Origin: Gigantopelta aegis
Taxonomy: Eukaryota > Mollusca > Gastropoda > Neomphalida > Peltospiridae
NCBI RefSeq assembly: GCF_016097555.1
Contig: NC_054712.1
Location: 50,877,253 to 50,941,252, forward strand
DNA length: 64,000 bases
Reading direction: 5' to 3'
The notes below the pieces were generated by a model, which worked only from the letters and a program-made list of their open reading frames with translations, searched no databases and was not told the DNA's origin. Positions within the stretch are counted from its first letter, which is position 1; each line of letters starts with the position of its first letter. This document shows positions 11,008 through 21,420 of the stretch, piece by piece. The position numbers and the translations under genes are program-made.

Positions 11008-11736
11008 CGTTTGCTGTATTGATATTAAAACTACAACGTAATCTCCTCGTTTCATGACATCGTTTAATTGTGTGAAACAGAAACAAGCACACACGCACAT
11101 ACATACACAAACACGCCCCTCCCCCCACATACACAGTATCTCCCATAAATTACCTACTTACAACGGGGCACGACCATACACCTTTGATGTGGCAACCCTC
11201 TTCCTTGCCCCCCCCCCCCTCCTCCCCCTGGTTAAAGAATAGTCTACTTTCGGTAGCTCGAAAGGGCTTCCTATTGGTAAACTTTCTGGGTATATAGTGA
11301 CTGCTTTATTGCACTCCAGCCTGACAGGAGGTATGTGCTTGGTTACCCTCATCTAGTGTACATATGGATATAGAACATGGGTAACAACTACAAGACCATT
11401 TGTAGTTAAAATCGTAGCATATACCCGTTGTGCTGTCCCTGCTACTCTGTACAATGGGCATGGTCTGGGTTGGCATCATGTACAATAAACTGAACTCCGT
11501 ATCAACCTCCCTCCATGAACTTGTTGTATAAAGTGACTTTTCTATACGAAAGTGTTCGTCATATCTTTTCCACTCCAACCCAGATACTCTAGTTGCTCCC
11601 GGATGAGTGTTTAAAAAAATAATTATGAACACAATAAACGCAACAGACCACTGTTCAACAGTTCCAATTTTGTTTGACGTATTTTTCCTGGTTTTTAATT
11701 CCCCGTTGAACACTATATTTAGATTTGTGGTTCGGT
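11008..11736. other. Intergenic; possible zinc-finger ORF fragment of a mobile element
   Basis: On the minus strand, about 11,306-11,610 reads SGLEWKRYDEHFR, then GICYDFN, then spaced C, C, H and C residues. This resembles the C-terminal CCCH-type finger of gag-like proteins in invertebrate retroelements. It is a fossil fragment at best. Nothing else is recognised. Confidence 0.3.
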
Positions 11737-11817
11737 CCCCCCCCCCCCCCCCCCCCCCCCCACCCCCCCCCCCCCACCCCCCCCCCCACCCCCCCCCACC
11801 CCCCACCCCCCCCCCCC

Positions 11818-11872
<55 letters not shown>

Positions 11873-11891
11873 ACCCCCCCCCCCCACCCCC

Positions 11892-11927
<36 letters not shown>
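11737..11927 (+). repeat. 191-base poly-C tract with scattered A
   Basis: The tract is almost pure C with single A bases every 10-20 bases in parts, and a run of more than 50 C in the middle. On the other strand it is a poly-G tract with very strong quadruplex potential. Long-read assemblies can also expand such tracts falsely. Confidence 0.9.
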
Positions 11928-11930
<3 letters not shown>

Positions 11931-11947
11931 AGAAGAGTAAACAAGAA

Positions 11948-12409
11948 GGCCTCAGACTAGAGTTATCCACCCATTTGGTTGTCCAAAATACGGAAACTAA
12001 TGCGAGAAAATGTAGTTTTCTTGTGATGTGATTAATGGCTGGGGAGCTGCTTAGTATACTGGATTGTTACACTGGGTTTGACAGGTAAGAGGATGCAGTT
12101 AGTGAATATGTGCACTTGGATTACACTGGATACTGCATAATGTCCCCCAGAGCACATTGAAGTCGTGCAAAATTTGTGTAAAATGCAGAGAAATGGGTGT
12201 GATTCGGTCCCTTGGCCCACGTGTGTTTGTTTACATTGATATAACGCGGAAAAGAGCTGGACAACAGATGTCGTCCTTTCGAGTGTTCAATGGGCCCAGG
12301 CAGGTAATGTTTCCCGTGAAATGCTAATGGCCTGGTGAAATTAATAAAAGTGCTACAGCCACTGGGGCTACATGAGAATACATAGTGAAATTAATTGTGG
12401 TCTGAGGCC
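11948..12409 (+). repeat. 462-base terminal direct repeat, left copy
   Basis: It starts GGCCTCAGACTAGAG and ends GTGGTCTGAGGCC, so each copy has its own 10-base inverted ends (GGCCTCAGAC). The right copy at 16,395-16,856 is in the same orientation, has the same length, and differs at only a few bases by eye. AGAA flanks the outer edges of the pair (11,944-11,947 and 16,857-16,860). Confidence 0.88.
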
Positions 12410-12422
12410 TGATAGAGTAGGA

Positions 12423-13085
12423 TGTTTGACACAGGGCGACACAATTTGATACCTAATTGGGAGGTAACTATGACAGTTACAGCACTCAAAATTTACATGC
12501 GAATTGTCCAGATAGGTGAAAATCTGAAACTAATCAGTTTGGGTGATGAATATTTTATTTTGTTTAATTAAATTAAATTTTATTATATTTATATTTTCAA
12601 AATTTGTAATTTCACAAATTATGACATGATTCAGCCTGCATTGTACCCCTATCAGGTCATAGGTCATTCTTTTCAATCAGAATGTATCCCTACACCCTAG
12701 AGAGCCTCACTTTGAAGGTTAAGGTCAAATAAGTCAATATGGAGGATTTCTTCAGTGATGTTTGACACAGTGTGACACACTTTGATACCTAATTGTGAGG
12801 TAACTATGACAGTTACAGCACTCAAAATGTACATGATAATTGTGCAGATAGGTGGAAATTTGAAAGTTATCAGTTTGGGTGATGAATATTTTATTTCTTT
12901 AAATTAAGTTAAATTTTATTATATTTATATTTTGAAATTTGTAATTTCACAAATTATAACATGATTTGACCTGCATTGTACCCGTATCAGGTCATAGGTC
13001 ATTCTTTTCAATGATAATGCATCTCTACACCCTGTGAGAGCCTCACTTTGAGTATTAAGACTAACTGAATAAGTCAAAATGGAGG
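12423..13085 (+). repeat. Two-unit tandem repeat upstream of the nuclease ORF
   Basis: The units are about 335 bases long, start at TGTTTGACACAG (12,423 and about 12,759), and share TATGACAGTTACAGCACTCA, the AT-rich middle and GTCATAGGTCATTCTTTTCA. Each unit ends in AAGTCAA.ATGGAGG. In the second unit this is the start codon of the nuclease ORF. In the first it is a decayed 8-codon copy of that start. Confidence 0.85.
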
Positions 13086-13459
13086 CTTTTTTTCAAAAAT
13101 ACCAGAGGGTAATTTTTTCAAAATGTGATCCTGGGCCAAATGGTGAATGTATAATATGGAATGGGCCTCCAAGACCAAATGGATATGGTGCTGTTAAGTT
13201 CAAATCACCAATCACAGGCCAGTATCGTACAGTAAATGCTCACAGATTAAGTTTCATGGTCTTTAATAAGGAGATGGACATAGATGGCAGTGACATCAGT
13301 CACCTGTGCCATAACCGTCTTTGTATGTTTAAATATCACTTACCTGCTGAGCCACATGCAATTAACAGCTCGCGCATACAATGTGTAAACAGGGATGTCT
13401 GCCAGGGACATGGACAATACCCTCCCTGCCTCTTGCATCTCAGAATGCATAACATATAA
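13079..13459 (+). CDS. His-Me finger endonuclease (I-PpoI-like zinc-binding domain)
   Basis: This 126-residue protein matches the zf-His_Me_endon pattern. It has C6/C24 near the N-terminus, IIWNGPPRPNGYG, and NAHRLSFMVF. The active block SHLCHNRLC follows, with the likely catalytic His75 and zinc ligands C77 and C82, then YHLPAEPHAIN with the likely metal-binding Asn96. A second zinc site is C102-x5-C108-x2-H111-x5-C117. In I-PpoI the same layout (SHLCHN, then the Asn about 21 residues later) makes a DNA-cutting homing nuclease. The ORF starts at the ATG after the tandem repeat and is intact. It converges with the Mutator-like transposase 147 bases away. A role in element movement, or homing-like cutting of target DNA, is inferred. 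Confidence 0.85.
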   Translation: MEAFFQKYQRVIFSKCDPGPNGECIIWNGPPRPNGYGAVKFKSPITGQYRTVNAHRLSFMVFNKEMDIDGSDISHLCHNRLCMFKYHLPAEPHAINSSRIQCVNRDVCQGHGQYPPCLLHLRMHNI

Positions 13460-13608
13460 GAATGTAAAACAATAACAAAGTTTAATTTAAAGAAATATTT
13501 TATGTCATAAAATCACATATAAATATCACATATAAATATCACATGATACATTTATTCAAAAGCATACATTTATTCACATTACTATTTTTTATTGTTTAAA
13601 GTCAATCT

Positions 13609-15674
13609 TCAATGTCTAGGGTTCATGTCCACAGCAGAAATGCTATCATGCAAACTGATAGTTCCTATATTATATGTATCACTTGAAAGTTTGTGACAAA
13701 AATACTTTGAATAACTGTGGTCACAGGAGTTGTCTGCTCTTTGACTGTCAATATGTAATAATCCTTTCTTGTAGTCAGCTTGTTGATCTCTGTGCAAATG
13801 TTTATATCGTAAGTGATCTCTAAGTTTACTTCCTTGCTGGACTAAGTGCCGTTTAACCACCTGTGGATTGTTTTGATATCTTTTTTGATAGTCCGACTCT
13901 TTGTCCATCTGACGCAGTGAACGCCTCACCCGAGCTGACAGTTCGATGCCACAGTACTTGAACTTTTCTATCATCGATGTTCCCGGGGCGTTGTTCAGCC
14001 TGTGGATGATGGATGCAGCTCTCCCAGTCATCGTTCGTGAATAGTTCACATTCTTAGGTAAGGAAACACTGAGAGAACGGTTCGCAGCCTCACATTTCTG
14101 TGTGTCTGTATACAGTTTCATTTGCTCTACAGCTGAAATACTTAGTTTAATCTTCAGAAGTTCCAGTACTAACATTTTGTCATTTTCATTCATATTCAGC
14201 TCTGTGATTCTGTGTGTATCCAGGAACATGGATCGGTGCCACCAGTTGTTCGTTATTCCTCCACTGCAGACGACCGAGTACCGCGAACACTTTGAACAGT
14301 CACCACCGTAGCACGAAAGTGTCGATTGCAGGACCTTTGGTAAGTTTCGTTTCAGTACACCGATATTACCCAGTGTGTAGTTTCATCAGTTCTTTAAGAA
14401 TTAAACTGCACCTTGCTTTCATATCCTGGCTGAATACCTTCTGTGCTTCACGCTTTTGTTCACGGGTGTACCCAGTAAACATGTCGGGACTGAAGTTAGC
14501 TTTGTAACACTTACGAAACTGACTCTGACCTAAGTGGGTTGGATCGGCTAGCCGCTGCACTTTCCACATTGGATGTAGAAGTTTCAAAGCACTACCAACT
14601 CCAGCAGATGATCTGGAATCTCCATCTGTTGTGACGTATTTTATGAGAATACCTTGTAGAGCCAAGTCTGTTCCGATATCTTTTCCCATCTCGTATTCCG
14701 ACAGCGGAGCAAATGGCGGCAAGTTTGCTGTGCAGTCAGGATGACCACCGGGACACGTCACATGAATACCTTTGTTTCTTAACCAGGCTCCGGTCCAACA
14801 AAGTTTATTCTGGAAGCAGGCACTTACAATGCATTTTCTTTCAGTCATCGTTTCACACGCAAGTCCTATAGCTTGTGATGCATTCTGGCCCGGTTTCTTC
14901 CGACTTGTTATTGTCGTGGAGTTGTATCTCCCATCCATGGCTATGTTAATTTCATCACGTTCATTTCCACGTTTCACGTTTTTGTGCCATATCTTTTTCA
15001 TTTAGATCTGTTACAGCCGTTGATACCTTGTATGATGTTCTCTGCATGCTGCTCCGACACGGTGGTGGAATGTCCATGCCTGCCAATAGCACTCTCGCTC
15101 TCGTATTGCCGACGGGAGTATCTTGGAGACCGATAGCAAGACCCACATTAGTTTTTGCTGCATTTGGGCCAGGTTTATTTGTCTTCACCTCATTGTACAA
15201 TTTGCTTTCAGGAGCAGTGAAGTCACAATTCACACAGTGTAGTGTGACTTTCCAACAAAGACCCCACTTAACCTCTTTTAATATTTGCATTTCAGGCTCG
15301 TCGCACTCAGGGGAAGCTGTTGAGTGGTATCTGAAAGCTGAATTCCATGCATCTACCATTCTGTCATTGTCCATTATTCTCATGCCTTCTTTGTCTTTAC
15401 ACTGTTGTTCTTCTTTCATTTCAGACGCAGTACATGTACTCGTAATGGGACGTAGCAGGCGGACTGGCTGTGACGCACCTTCGCAATCTGGAGTGGATAT
15501 GGTGGCTGAAGTGGAACTCGACTTCGTGACCAAGGCAAACTCGTCTATATTCATCTGGACTACTGGTCGCAACTTCTCAGTGTGAGATTCTGGACTTGCA
15601 TGTTCATGCAGCACCTTATTCCAAGGTGCATGTCCCTTCTTGAACTGTGTCTTTCGTCTTGTATTGCCTTCCAT
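13609..15674 (-). pseudogene. Mutator-like transposase (frameshifted)
   Basis: Minus-strand coding runs from the ATG at 15,674 (MEGNTRRKTQFKKGHAPWNK) to 13,609. The N-terminal third has FKKGHAPWNK and a charged linker. Then come cysteines (WKVTLHCVNCDF), NKPGPNAAKTNVGLAIGL (about 15,150-15,200), the first catalytic Asp in NIAMDGRYNS, the second in TTDGDSRSSAG, and RLADPTHLGQSQFRK, then C-x2-C and basic C-terminal stretches. This fits the invertebrate Mutator-like transposase domain family (DDE nuclease). Two frame changes (near 14,970 and near 14,365), both beside short homopolymers, split it into three ORFs. They may be real decay or uncorrected long-read errors. Gene order (N to C) is continuous, so the protein was full length recently. 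The N-terminal part is repeated after the gap at 35,579. Confidence 0.8.
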
Positions 15675-16394
15675 GGATGTGACTCGTGTATAAAACAGTG
15701 AAATACTTATTGTGGTATGCATGTCCACCCTTATATATATATATCAGTTCATGTGTGATGTCACTTTCAGTTCTGATGCATTAAAACATTTCAATGCAGT
15801 GGCAGTTGACAGCTTTTTTTTGTTCACTGTGCATTCGGTACTGCATCTTTGCAGACTGGTGCCCTGTCCTCTGCATTCAGGTGTGACCTGTTACGGTGTG
15901 CAGACACCTTGCTAATTACCCTCACCAGAATGATACTCGAGCAGTCCTAATTTGTAATTGGCATATGTTGACTGTGTGCAGTATACAAAATTTTACAGTT
16001 TTAAAGATTAAATTTTGTTTAAAAAGAGAACTTTGTGGGAATTTCTTTTTTGAAAATGTATCAATTTAAATTAAATTGAATTTTTTTTTTTTTAAATCAT
16101 ATTCCAACTGCTATATTTCAATTGCAGAGAACACAATAAGGAGCAAGTTTCTTTTTGTTGTTCAGAAAAATGTCTGTAACTTTTAAAGTTATTGCATAAT
16201 TACTAGTCCACTATTGGGAATAATTTGACGCAGATTGCCGCCATTTGCGGCACAGGCAGTCCCCCATTTCACAGGCTCCAATAGCCATATTTGGTATCAA
16301 ATATTCTTTTTATTGCCTGTATGCAACTTGACATATGTATTTAAATGCCATATGTGAGTTTGAGTGTCATGGTGAAAACAATTTTGGTCTGATA

Positions 16395-16856
16395 GGCCTC
16401 AGACTAGAGTTATCCACCCATTTGGTTGTCCAAAATACGGAAACTAATGCGAGAAAATGTAGTTTTCTTGTGATGTGATTAATGGCTGGGGAGCTGCTTA
16501 GTATACTGGATTGTTACACTGGGTTTGACAGGTAAGAGGATGCAGTTAGTGAATATGTGCACTTGGTTTACACTGGATACTGCATAATGTCCCCCAGAGC
16601 ACATTGAAGTCGTGCAAAATTTGTGTAAAATGCAGAGAAATGGGTGTGATTCGGTCCCTTGGCCCACGTGTGTTTGTTTACATTGATATAACGTGGAAAA
16701 GAGCTGGACAACAGATGTCGTCCTTTCGAGTGTTCAATGGGCCCAGGCAGGTAATGTTTCCCGTGAAATGCTAATGGCCTGGTGAAATTAATAAAAGTGC
16801 TACAGCCACTGGGGCTACATGAGAATACATAGTGAAATTAATTGTGGTCTGAGGCC
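16395..16856 (+). repeat. 462-base terminal direct repeat, right copy
   Basis: It has the same sequence and orientation as 11,948-12,409. It is preceded by CTGATA, while the left copy is followed by TGATAG, so the inner ends look like a target duplication in inside-out arrangement. The counterpart in block B is 36,463-36,924. Confidence 0.88.
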
Positions 16857-17094
16857 AGAAGAGCTAAGTTTAATGGTGATGCAAAAAACACTATAAAACA
16901 CGTTCGATTGGCATAAACGTAACCACAGTCAACGTTTTGTTTGAAACGCAAATGCGCAATCCTGAGAGAAGCACGTGCATCAGGACGTTCTTACACTTTG
17001 CATGTAGAAACCTCCGTTGGTGGGGCATAAAAGGCCAAACCAGCAGTTATTCAAACAGACCACATAACGACAATGCAATAATGCCATTGGATGA

Positions 17095-17463
17095 TTGCAA
17101 GCAGGGACAACTCAACAAGCTGTGGCAAGGCACTTTGTCGTCTCCAGACAGACCATCTCTGCTTTATGGGCACGGTACAACATCACTGAAAGTGTTAATG
17201 ACCGGCCAAGGTCAGGTCGTCCCAGAGTAACCACCGCCGCTCAAGATCGATACATCCGGGTGTGTCATCTTCGAAATCGAAGCACAACAGCAACAGCCAC
17301 AGCAATACAAATCCCTGGACTACACATACTTTTTGACCAGACAGTTCGTAATCGGCCGCATGAGTGGCGGAACATTCCACAACGTGTTGTGCAACATTTG
17401 ATTGCTTCCATATGTCGCCGTTGTCAAGCTGTCATCAGGGCTCGTGGTGGTCATAACCGATAC
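17095..17463 (+). pseudogene. Tc1-like transposase remnant lacking the catalytic core
   Basis: The reading frame begins MQAGTTQQAVARHFVVSRQT and continues through RSGRPRVTT and VCHLRNRSTTATATA, which are the paired helix-turn-helix DNA-binding domains of Tc1 transposases. It then jumps from the start of the linker (about residue 84) to EWRNIPQRVVQHLIAS and RRCQAVIRARGGH, the extreme C-terminus. The whole DDE catalytic region is missing in a single internal deletion that kept the frame open. A non-autonomous deletion derivative is the simplest reading. Block B carries the same derivative at 37,160-37,530, so the deletion predates the split of the two copies. Upstream, MPLDD (about 17,080) is the family start in another frame. 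Confidence 0.8.
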
Positions 17464-18732
17464 TGACATTTTGCCCACACCTGTGTCACACATACATATT
17501 ATGCCTGTGTACATGTTCCAGGTGGATTCCTAGAGATATTGTTTCGAACATGTACAGAGTAAACCCCGTCCCATGGCGTCTTGATCTTTGTTTGCTTGTA
17601 TCATGTCTACCAGGTATTTGGGTTGTTTTTTTAAACTTTGAAAATCAATATCATGTTTCTTTTTTTTAATGTATATTTTCAATTTCACTTTTGAACATAA
17701 AACATGATTAATAAATTAAGAACATGACGAGGCAGATAAAACATATATGTCTAAGCTATTAGATGAACGATAGAGCTGACACTGCGACTGAGAACCCCCA
17801 AGGGGATCACAACTGAGCTTCCGTCCTTGGGGTCCCCGCTTCGGTTCGTTATATTCGGTCTATGTATTTTCGGTCTATGTATTTTCATGTATAGAATAAC
17901 GAATATTTATAAGATACATTATACATATATTTGTTGACACGTTATTGCCATGGGTTATAGTCTTTAGCTGATAAGCTGGGGGCAACAATTAAAATCCATA
18001 GTGTCCTTGACTGCTGCACTTTTAGTTTCACACTAATTGGTCTGATTGCTAGCCCCTAACTAAGTTGTTGCATAAATGGAAGGTGCCGCAATAACAATAA
18101 TTCCCAGTCTGGAGCTCGACGCGGTAAGACGTGTATGTTCCACTTGTGCATACTGCACGTGTTTTTGTGTGCTCGACTTGAGAAACCTCTATTTTATTTT
18201 GGTTTTGTCAGCGAAATGGAATTTTCTACTGGCATGTATGCGGCCATTGGAACTGATTGAACGCTGGAACACTTCTCGTTTCGACAACCTCCACCACCAG
18301 GTTGGATTCATTTTAGCGAGGTCCCTTACCTCCACGTCATTTCTCCGGCTGACTTATGTCGACTTGTTTTTCCATGACTCGTATGACGGCCATTCTGCAG
18401 AACGCCACGGTTGTTCGCGTTTAGTCTCTACATGTCAAAGCCTGTCCTAGCAGCACTGGAAGATTGACCGCCCCACTCTCAGAAGAAATAGGAAGCGGGG
18501 TCGGCCTCTACTACTCTTTTTTCTAGACTTTACTTTGGCCCGTCCGCACCACTATACCAAACCATAATCTCTCTCGTTCAGACGGATCCGGCTTCTCAAG
18601 ATCTGTATTTCAGCACAGCACTACGCATTCAACGTCTATTGACTGTCAATCTAGGGGTTTTCTTGACGGGATGCACCCATCTCGTCCCTACAAGGTGTGC
18701 ACCCTAGCGGCCTTAAAGAGGCCACTCACGTG
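17464..18732. other. No gene recognised
   Basis: AT-rich sequence contains a GC-rich palindromic patch (CCCCAAGGGGATC, then CCTTGGGGTCCCCGC, near 17,796-17,838) that could form a hairpin. ORF 18,076-18,450 is partly kept in block B (38,271-38,522) but has no recognisable domain. I found no exon. Confidence 0.4.
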
Positions 18733-18996
18733 GACATATAGATCGGACTTCGTTCAAAATTTTATGTCGAAATTACTTTCTTTTTAAAATAATTATTAAT
18801 AATGCGACCCTCTCTTCTTTCTCTTATTTACTTTTGGACTGTCCTTCTGAAATACTCCAAATTATATGAATATTCGGCCGAGCAGTCAATTCTTTTTTAT
18901 ATTTTGCTTGCAACTTTTTATTTTATTCTTTTAAAATTCTATAATTTTTTTTTACTAATTGCTATTTTTCAGAATTCTGCCCATTTTCTGCCCACC

Positions 18997-19028
<32 letters not shown>

Positions 19029-19140
19029 TCCCGGACCTAGTCAGCGAAGTCAGAGATTGTGCCCGGGAGAGACGTGCTTGAACCGTAATTGAATATAGGC
19101 ACGTTAATATGTTATCCAATCCAATAATAATTAATTGAAT
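18733..19140 (+). repeat. Repeat family D with internal C tract
   Basis: It runs from ATATAGATCGGACTTCGTTC to GCACGTTAATATG, with a 36-base C tract at about 18,992-19,027 and a SINE-C-like end (GACGTGCTTGAACCGTAATT). Related copies lie at 38,789-39,188 and 44,085-44,330. Confidence 0.65.
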
Positions 19141-19242
19141 CATACTTGCACGCTACATATACAAATTACATTTGAATATAGTTGTAAATGTTACGCTGTG
19201 ACAATACCAACATCATTACCTGGTAATATCAGTTCCGGTGGG

Positions 19243-19424
19243 CCAGCCACTTGGACCAGCCACCTGGACCAGCCACATGGACCAGCCACCTGGACCAGCC
19301 ACTTGGACCAGCCACATGGACCAGCCACATGGACCAGCCACCTGGACCAGCCACATGGACCAGCCACTTGGACCAGCCACGTGGACCAGCCACATGGACC
19401 AGCCACCTGGACCAGCCACATGGA
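19243..19424 (+). repeat. 13-base minisatellite, about 14 units
   Basis: The unit is CCAGCCACNTGGA, with NT being TT, CT, AT or GT. Block B has only three units at 39,300-39,340. ORFs reading WTSHMDQ or GPATWTS come from this array and are not genes. Confidence 0.93.
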
Positions 19425-19510
19425 CCTCTCGTACTGCCGTTGTCTCTGCTGGGCTCGAGTCATTCAGGCTTCTAGATGCTGCTGCTCCTTGTTTCTTTGT
19501 TCTCCATTGA

Positions 19511-19795
19511 TGTGCTTTTACCGGCCTCGGTGGTGTCGTGGTTAAGCCATCGGACATAAGGCTGGTAGTTAGTAGGTTCGCAGCCCGGTACCGGCTCCCA
19601 CCCAGAGCGAGTTTTAATGACTCAATGGGTAGGTGTAAGACCACTGCACCTACTTCTCTCTCACTAACCAGTAACAACTAACTACTAATCACTGCCCTGA
19701 ACAGACAGCCCAGATAGCTGAAGTGTGTGTGTCCAGGACAGCGTGCTTGAACCTTATCTGGATATAAGCACGGAAATAAGTTGAAATAAAGAGAT
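19511..19795 (+). mobile_element. SINE-C, full length
   Basis: The tRNA-like head is GGCCTCGGTGGTGTCGTGGT (A box) and GTTCGCAGCCCGG (B box). The body includes GGTAGGTGTAAGACCACTGC and GACAGCCCAGATAGCTGAAG, and the tail CTTGAACCTTATCTGGATAT is followed by AAATAAG-type repeats. The block B copy is at 39,431-39,706. Confidence 0.9.
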
Positions 19796-20609
19796 AAATG
19801 ATATGGTTTTCTTTGCCTTTGGTTTGATTGGTTTAGTCGAAGGAAATACAGATTTTGGAGGTGCGTACAATCCCGTACGCCTGTCAAGAAATATGTAAGG
19901 AATTTATTAACTTTTATATCTTTGTTTTATAATTAAACTAAAATTACACTAACAGTCAAACTTTTAAATAAACTACACACACATTTTGAGTTTGAGTTTA
20001 ATAACATAACACAACATCAAATTCCTCAAAATGTATTGAATTTTTGTTTTATTAACAAATAACTATACACGATATTACTGTTTTTTGTTGTTGGCTGTTT
20101 GGCTATTAAGAGTGTCAACAAGGATTCCGTGAGGTTGTACCCTGAAATCCTGTGTTACGCAAAGGGAGTCAAATCTTAGTACCTTATTATCTTGCGTGTT
20201 TTAACCCGCAGCCGAACAAACATATTTGTCGTGTTGTACTAACTTGTAGAACCTGTCAAACAGCATGTCAAGTTATTACTTAAAATATGTTCGTAATACA
20301 AATTCTAAAAATATCGGGCGAGACTATTTATGCAATAGGCGAACTTGTTGGTCTATTTCAACATTGAAAAAGCAGGGGAAAAGGTGCAGTAATAAACTCT
20401 GGATTGTATACTAGTATAAAAAGATTTTATGGCTATACCATCACGGTTTTTTGTTTCGTCTTGAAACGAATTTTATATAAAATTTTATATTGCAATTAGT
20501 TTCCGGCATACTTCGTAATTCACCCGAATCATTTCGTATACCCTCCACGTAATCCCGAATGTTTTCAAATTCTTTTCAAATCACTGCACACTCCGATTTC
20601 AACTCGCTA
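19796..20609. other. No gene recognised
   Basis: AT-rich sequence. Block B has the same stretch with about 170 extra bases at 40,177-40,350, so the two copies differ by an indel here. An inverted-repeat motif AATTTTATATAAAATTTTAT lies near 20,470. Confidence 0.4.
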
Positions 20610-21392
20610 TGAAGCAAGACGTTGCTGTTTGTGCTCTCGAGCTACCCCCAACCCCCCCCCCTGACCCCCCCCCCCCCACACCTGGGGGGACTCTTAGCTA
20701 GTTACGGCGTGCTGCGTGAGTATCGAGTCGCGTACACTGGGTCACGGGCGACTGTGACCTTAGTGTACTGCGATCTCGATACCCAGAAGAGGACGTGGAA
20801 AGAGGAGACGTGCGCCAGGGGCGACACAGGGGGAACCAAAGCTGGCGGCTCAACCGCCAGCGGCGGTTCCATCTGAGTCGTCGCCCCCTCCATCTACTCG
20901 GCGGAAGGAGACCAGCTCGCCACAGGCGGACAAGTCGACGGACGCGACCAGCGGGACACTGGACACTGCCATGTACCAGTCACCACCGCGACGGCCCACT
21001 TCTACTCCCAAGCCGACTCCGGTGAAGCGGTTAATTTTACCTACCGCTCCCGTTGAGTCGGCCATGGATACAGTTGTTGCCGCGGCTGCTAAGCGGAAAG
21101 CCGTCACACCACCAGACAACCACCTTGCTAAGTCGAAGCCGCCTGCTTCAACAATCCCCCCGCCTGCTGCAGAGGAGGACGTAGACCCGTGGGAGTTGGC
21201 CTTGGGGAAACTCAAGAGACAATTCCGGGACTACACCCATGGGGATACAACAGACACGAAGAAGTTGAGAGGCCGGTACAGCAACCAGAAATGGAAGCCA
21301 CTGTCGGATGGGACTCACTACGAGCTGCGCACACTACGGTTCAACGACGCGACGGGACTTGTCGTGACACACCGGCGCCAGCAGATCTTGAG
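20610..21392 (+). pseudogene. Unrecognised ORF family, disrupted copy (block A)
   Basis: The start MKQDVAVCALELPP and the later blocks SYGVLREYRVAYTGSRATV, MYQSPPRRPTSTPKPTPVKR, DPWELALGKLKRQFRDY and WKPLSDGTHYEL correspond to 40,621-41,268 plus 43,438-43,758 in block B. Here a C-tract expansion after the N-terminus and a deletion of about 660 bases after GCAGATCTT (relative to 43,602-44,245) remove the C-terminal end. I do not recognise the family. It has a short ordered N-terminus, a basic stretch, a Pro/Ser/Thr-rich middle and a conserved C-terminal part. Confidence 0.55.
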
Positions 21393-21420
21393 AGCAGTCA
21401 ATTCATTTTTTTTTTTTTTT

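Larger units (their letters stand above)
11948..16856. mobile_element. Composite DNA transposon: direct repeats around a His-Me nuclease and Mutator-like transposase
   Basis: Two 462-base direct repeats bracket 3,985 bases that carry a plus-strand His-Me endonuclease ORF (13,079-13,459) and, convergent to it, a minus-strand Mutator-like transposase (13,609-15,674). Upstream of the nuclease ORF is a two-unit tandem repeat. Direct terminal repeats of this length are unusual for a DNA transposon. Each repeat alone looks like a MITE. Either the MITE flanks an autonomous relative, or a circular form recombined into a resident MITE copy. The near-identity of the repeats suggests a recent arrangement. 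Confidence 0.65.

Noticed and set aside
11306-11970. ORFs rich in glycine or proline across the C tract
   Set aside because: They are translations of the homopolymer tract on both strands. Only the part left of the tract (11,306-11,610, minus) has non-trivial sequence, reported separately at low confidence.
12032-12220. 62-residue ORF found three times (also 16,479 and 36,547)
   Set aside because: It recurs only because the 462-base repeat recurs. The composition is not protein-like and no domain is seen.
18076-18450. 124-residue ORF, partly kept in block B
   Set aside because: Retention is expected between near-identical copies, the block B version is shorter, and there is no recognisable motif.
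19135-19677. Six overlapping ORFs with WTSHMDQ or GPATWTS repeats
   Set aside because: A 13-base repeat is not a multiple of three, so all frames stay open and cycle through the same peptides. There is no gene signal.
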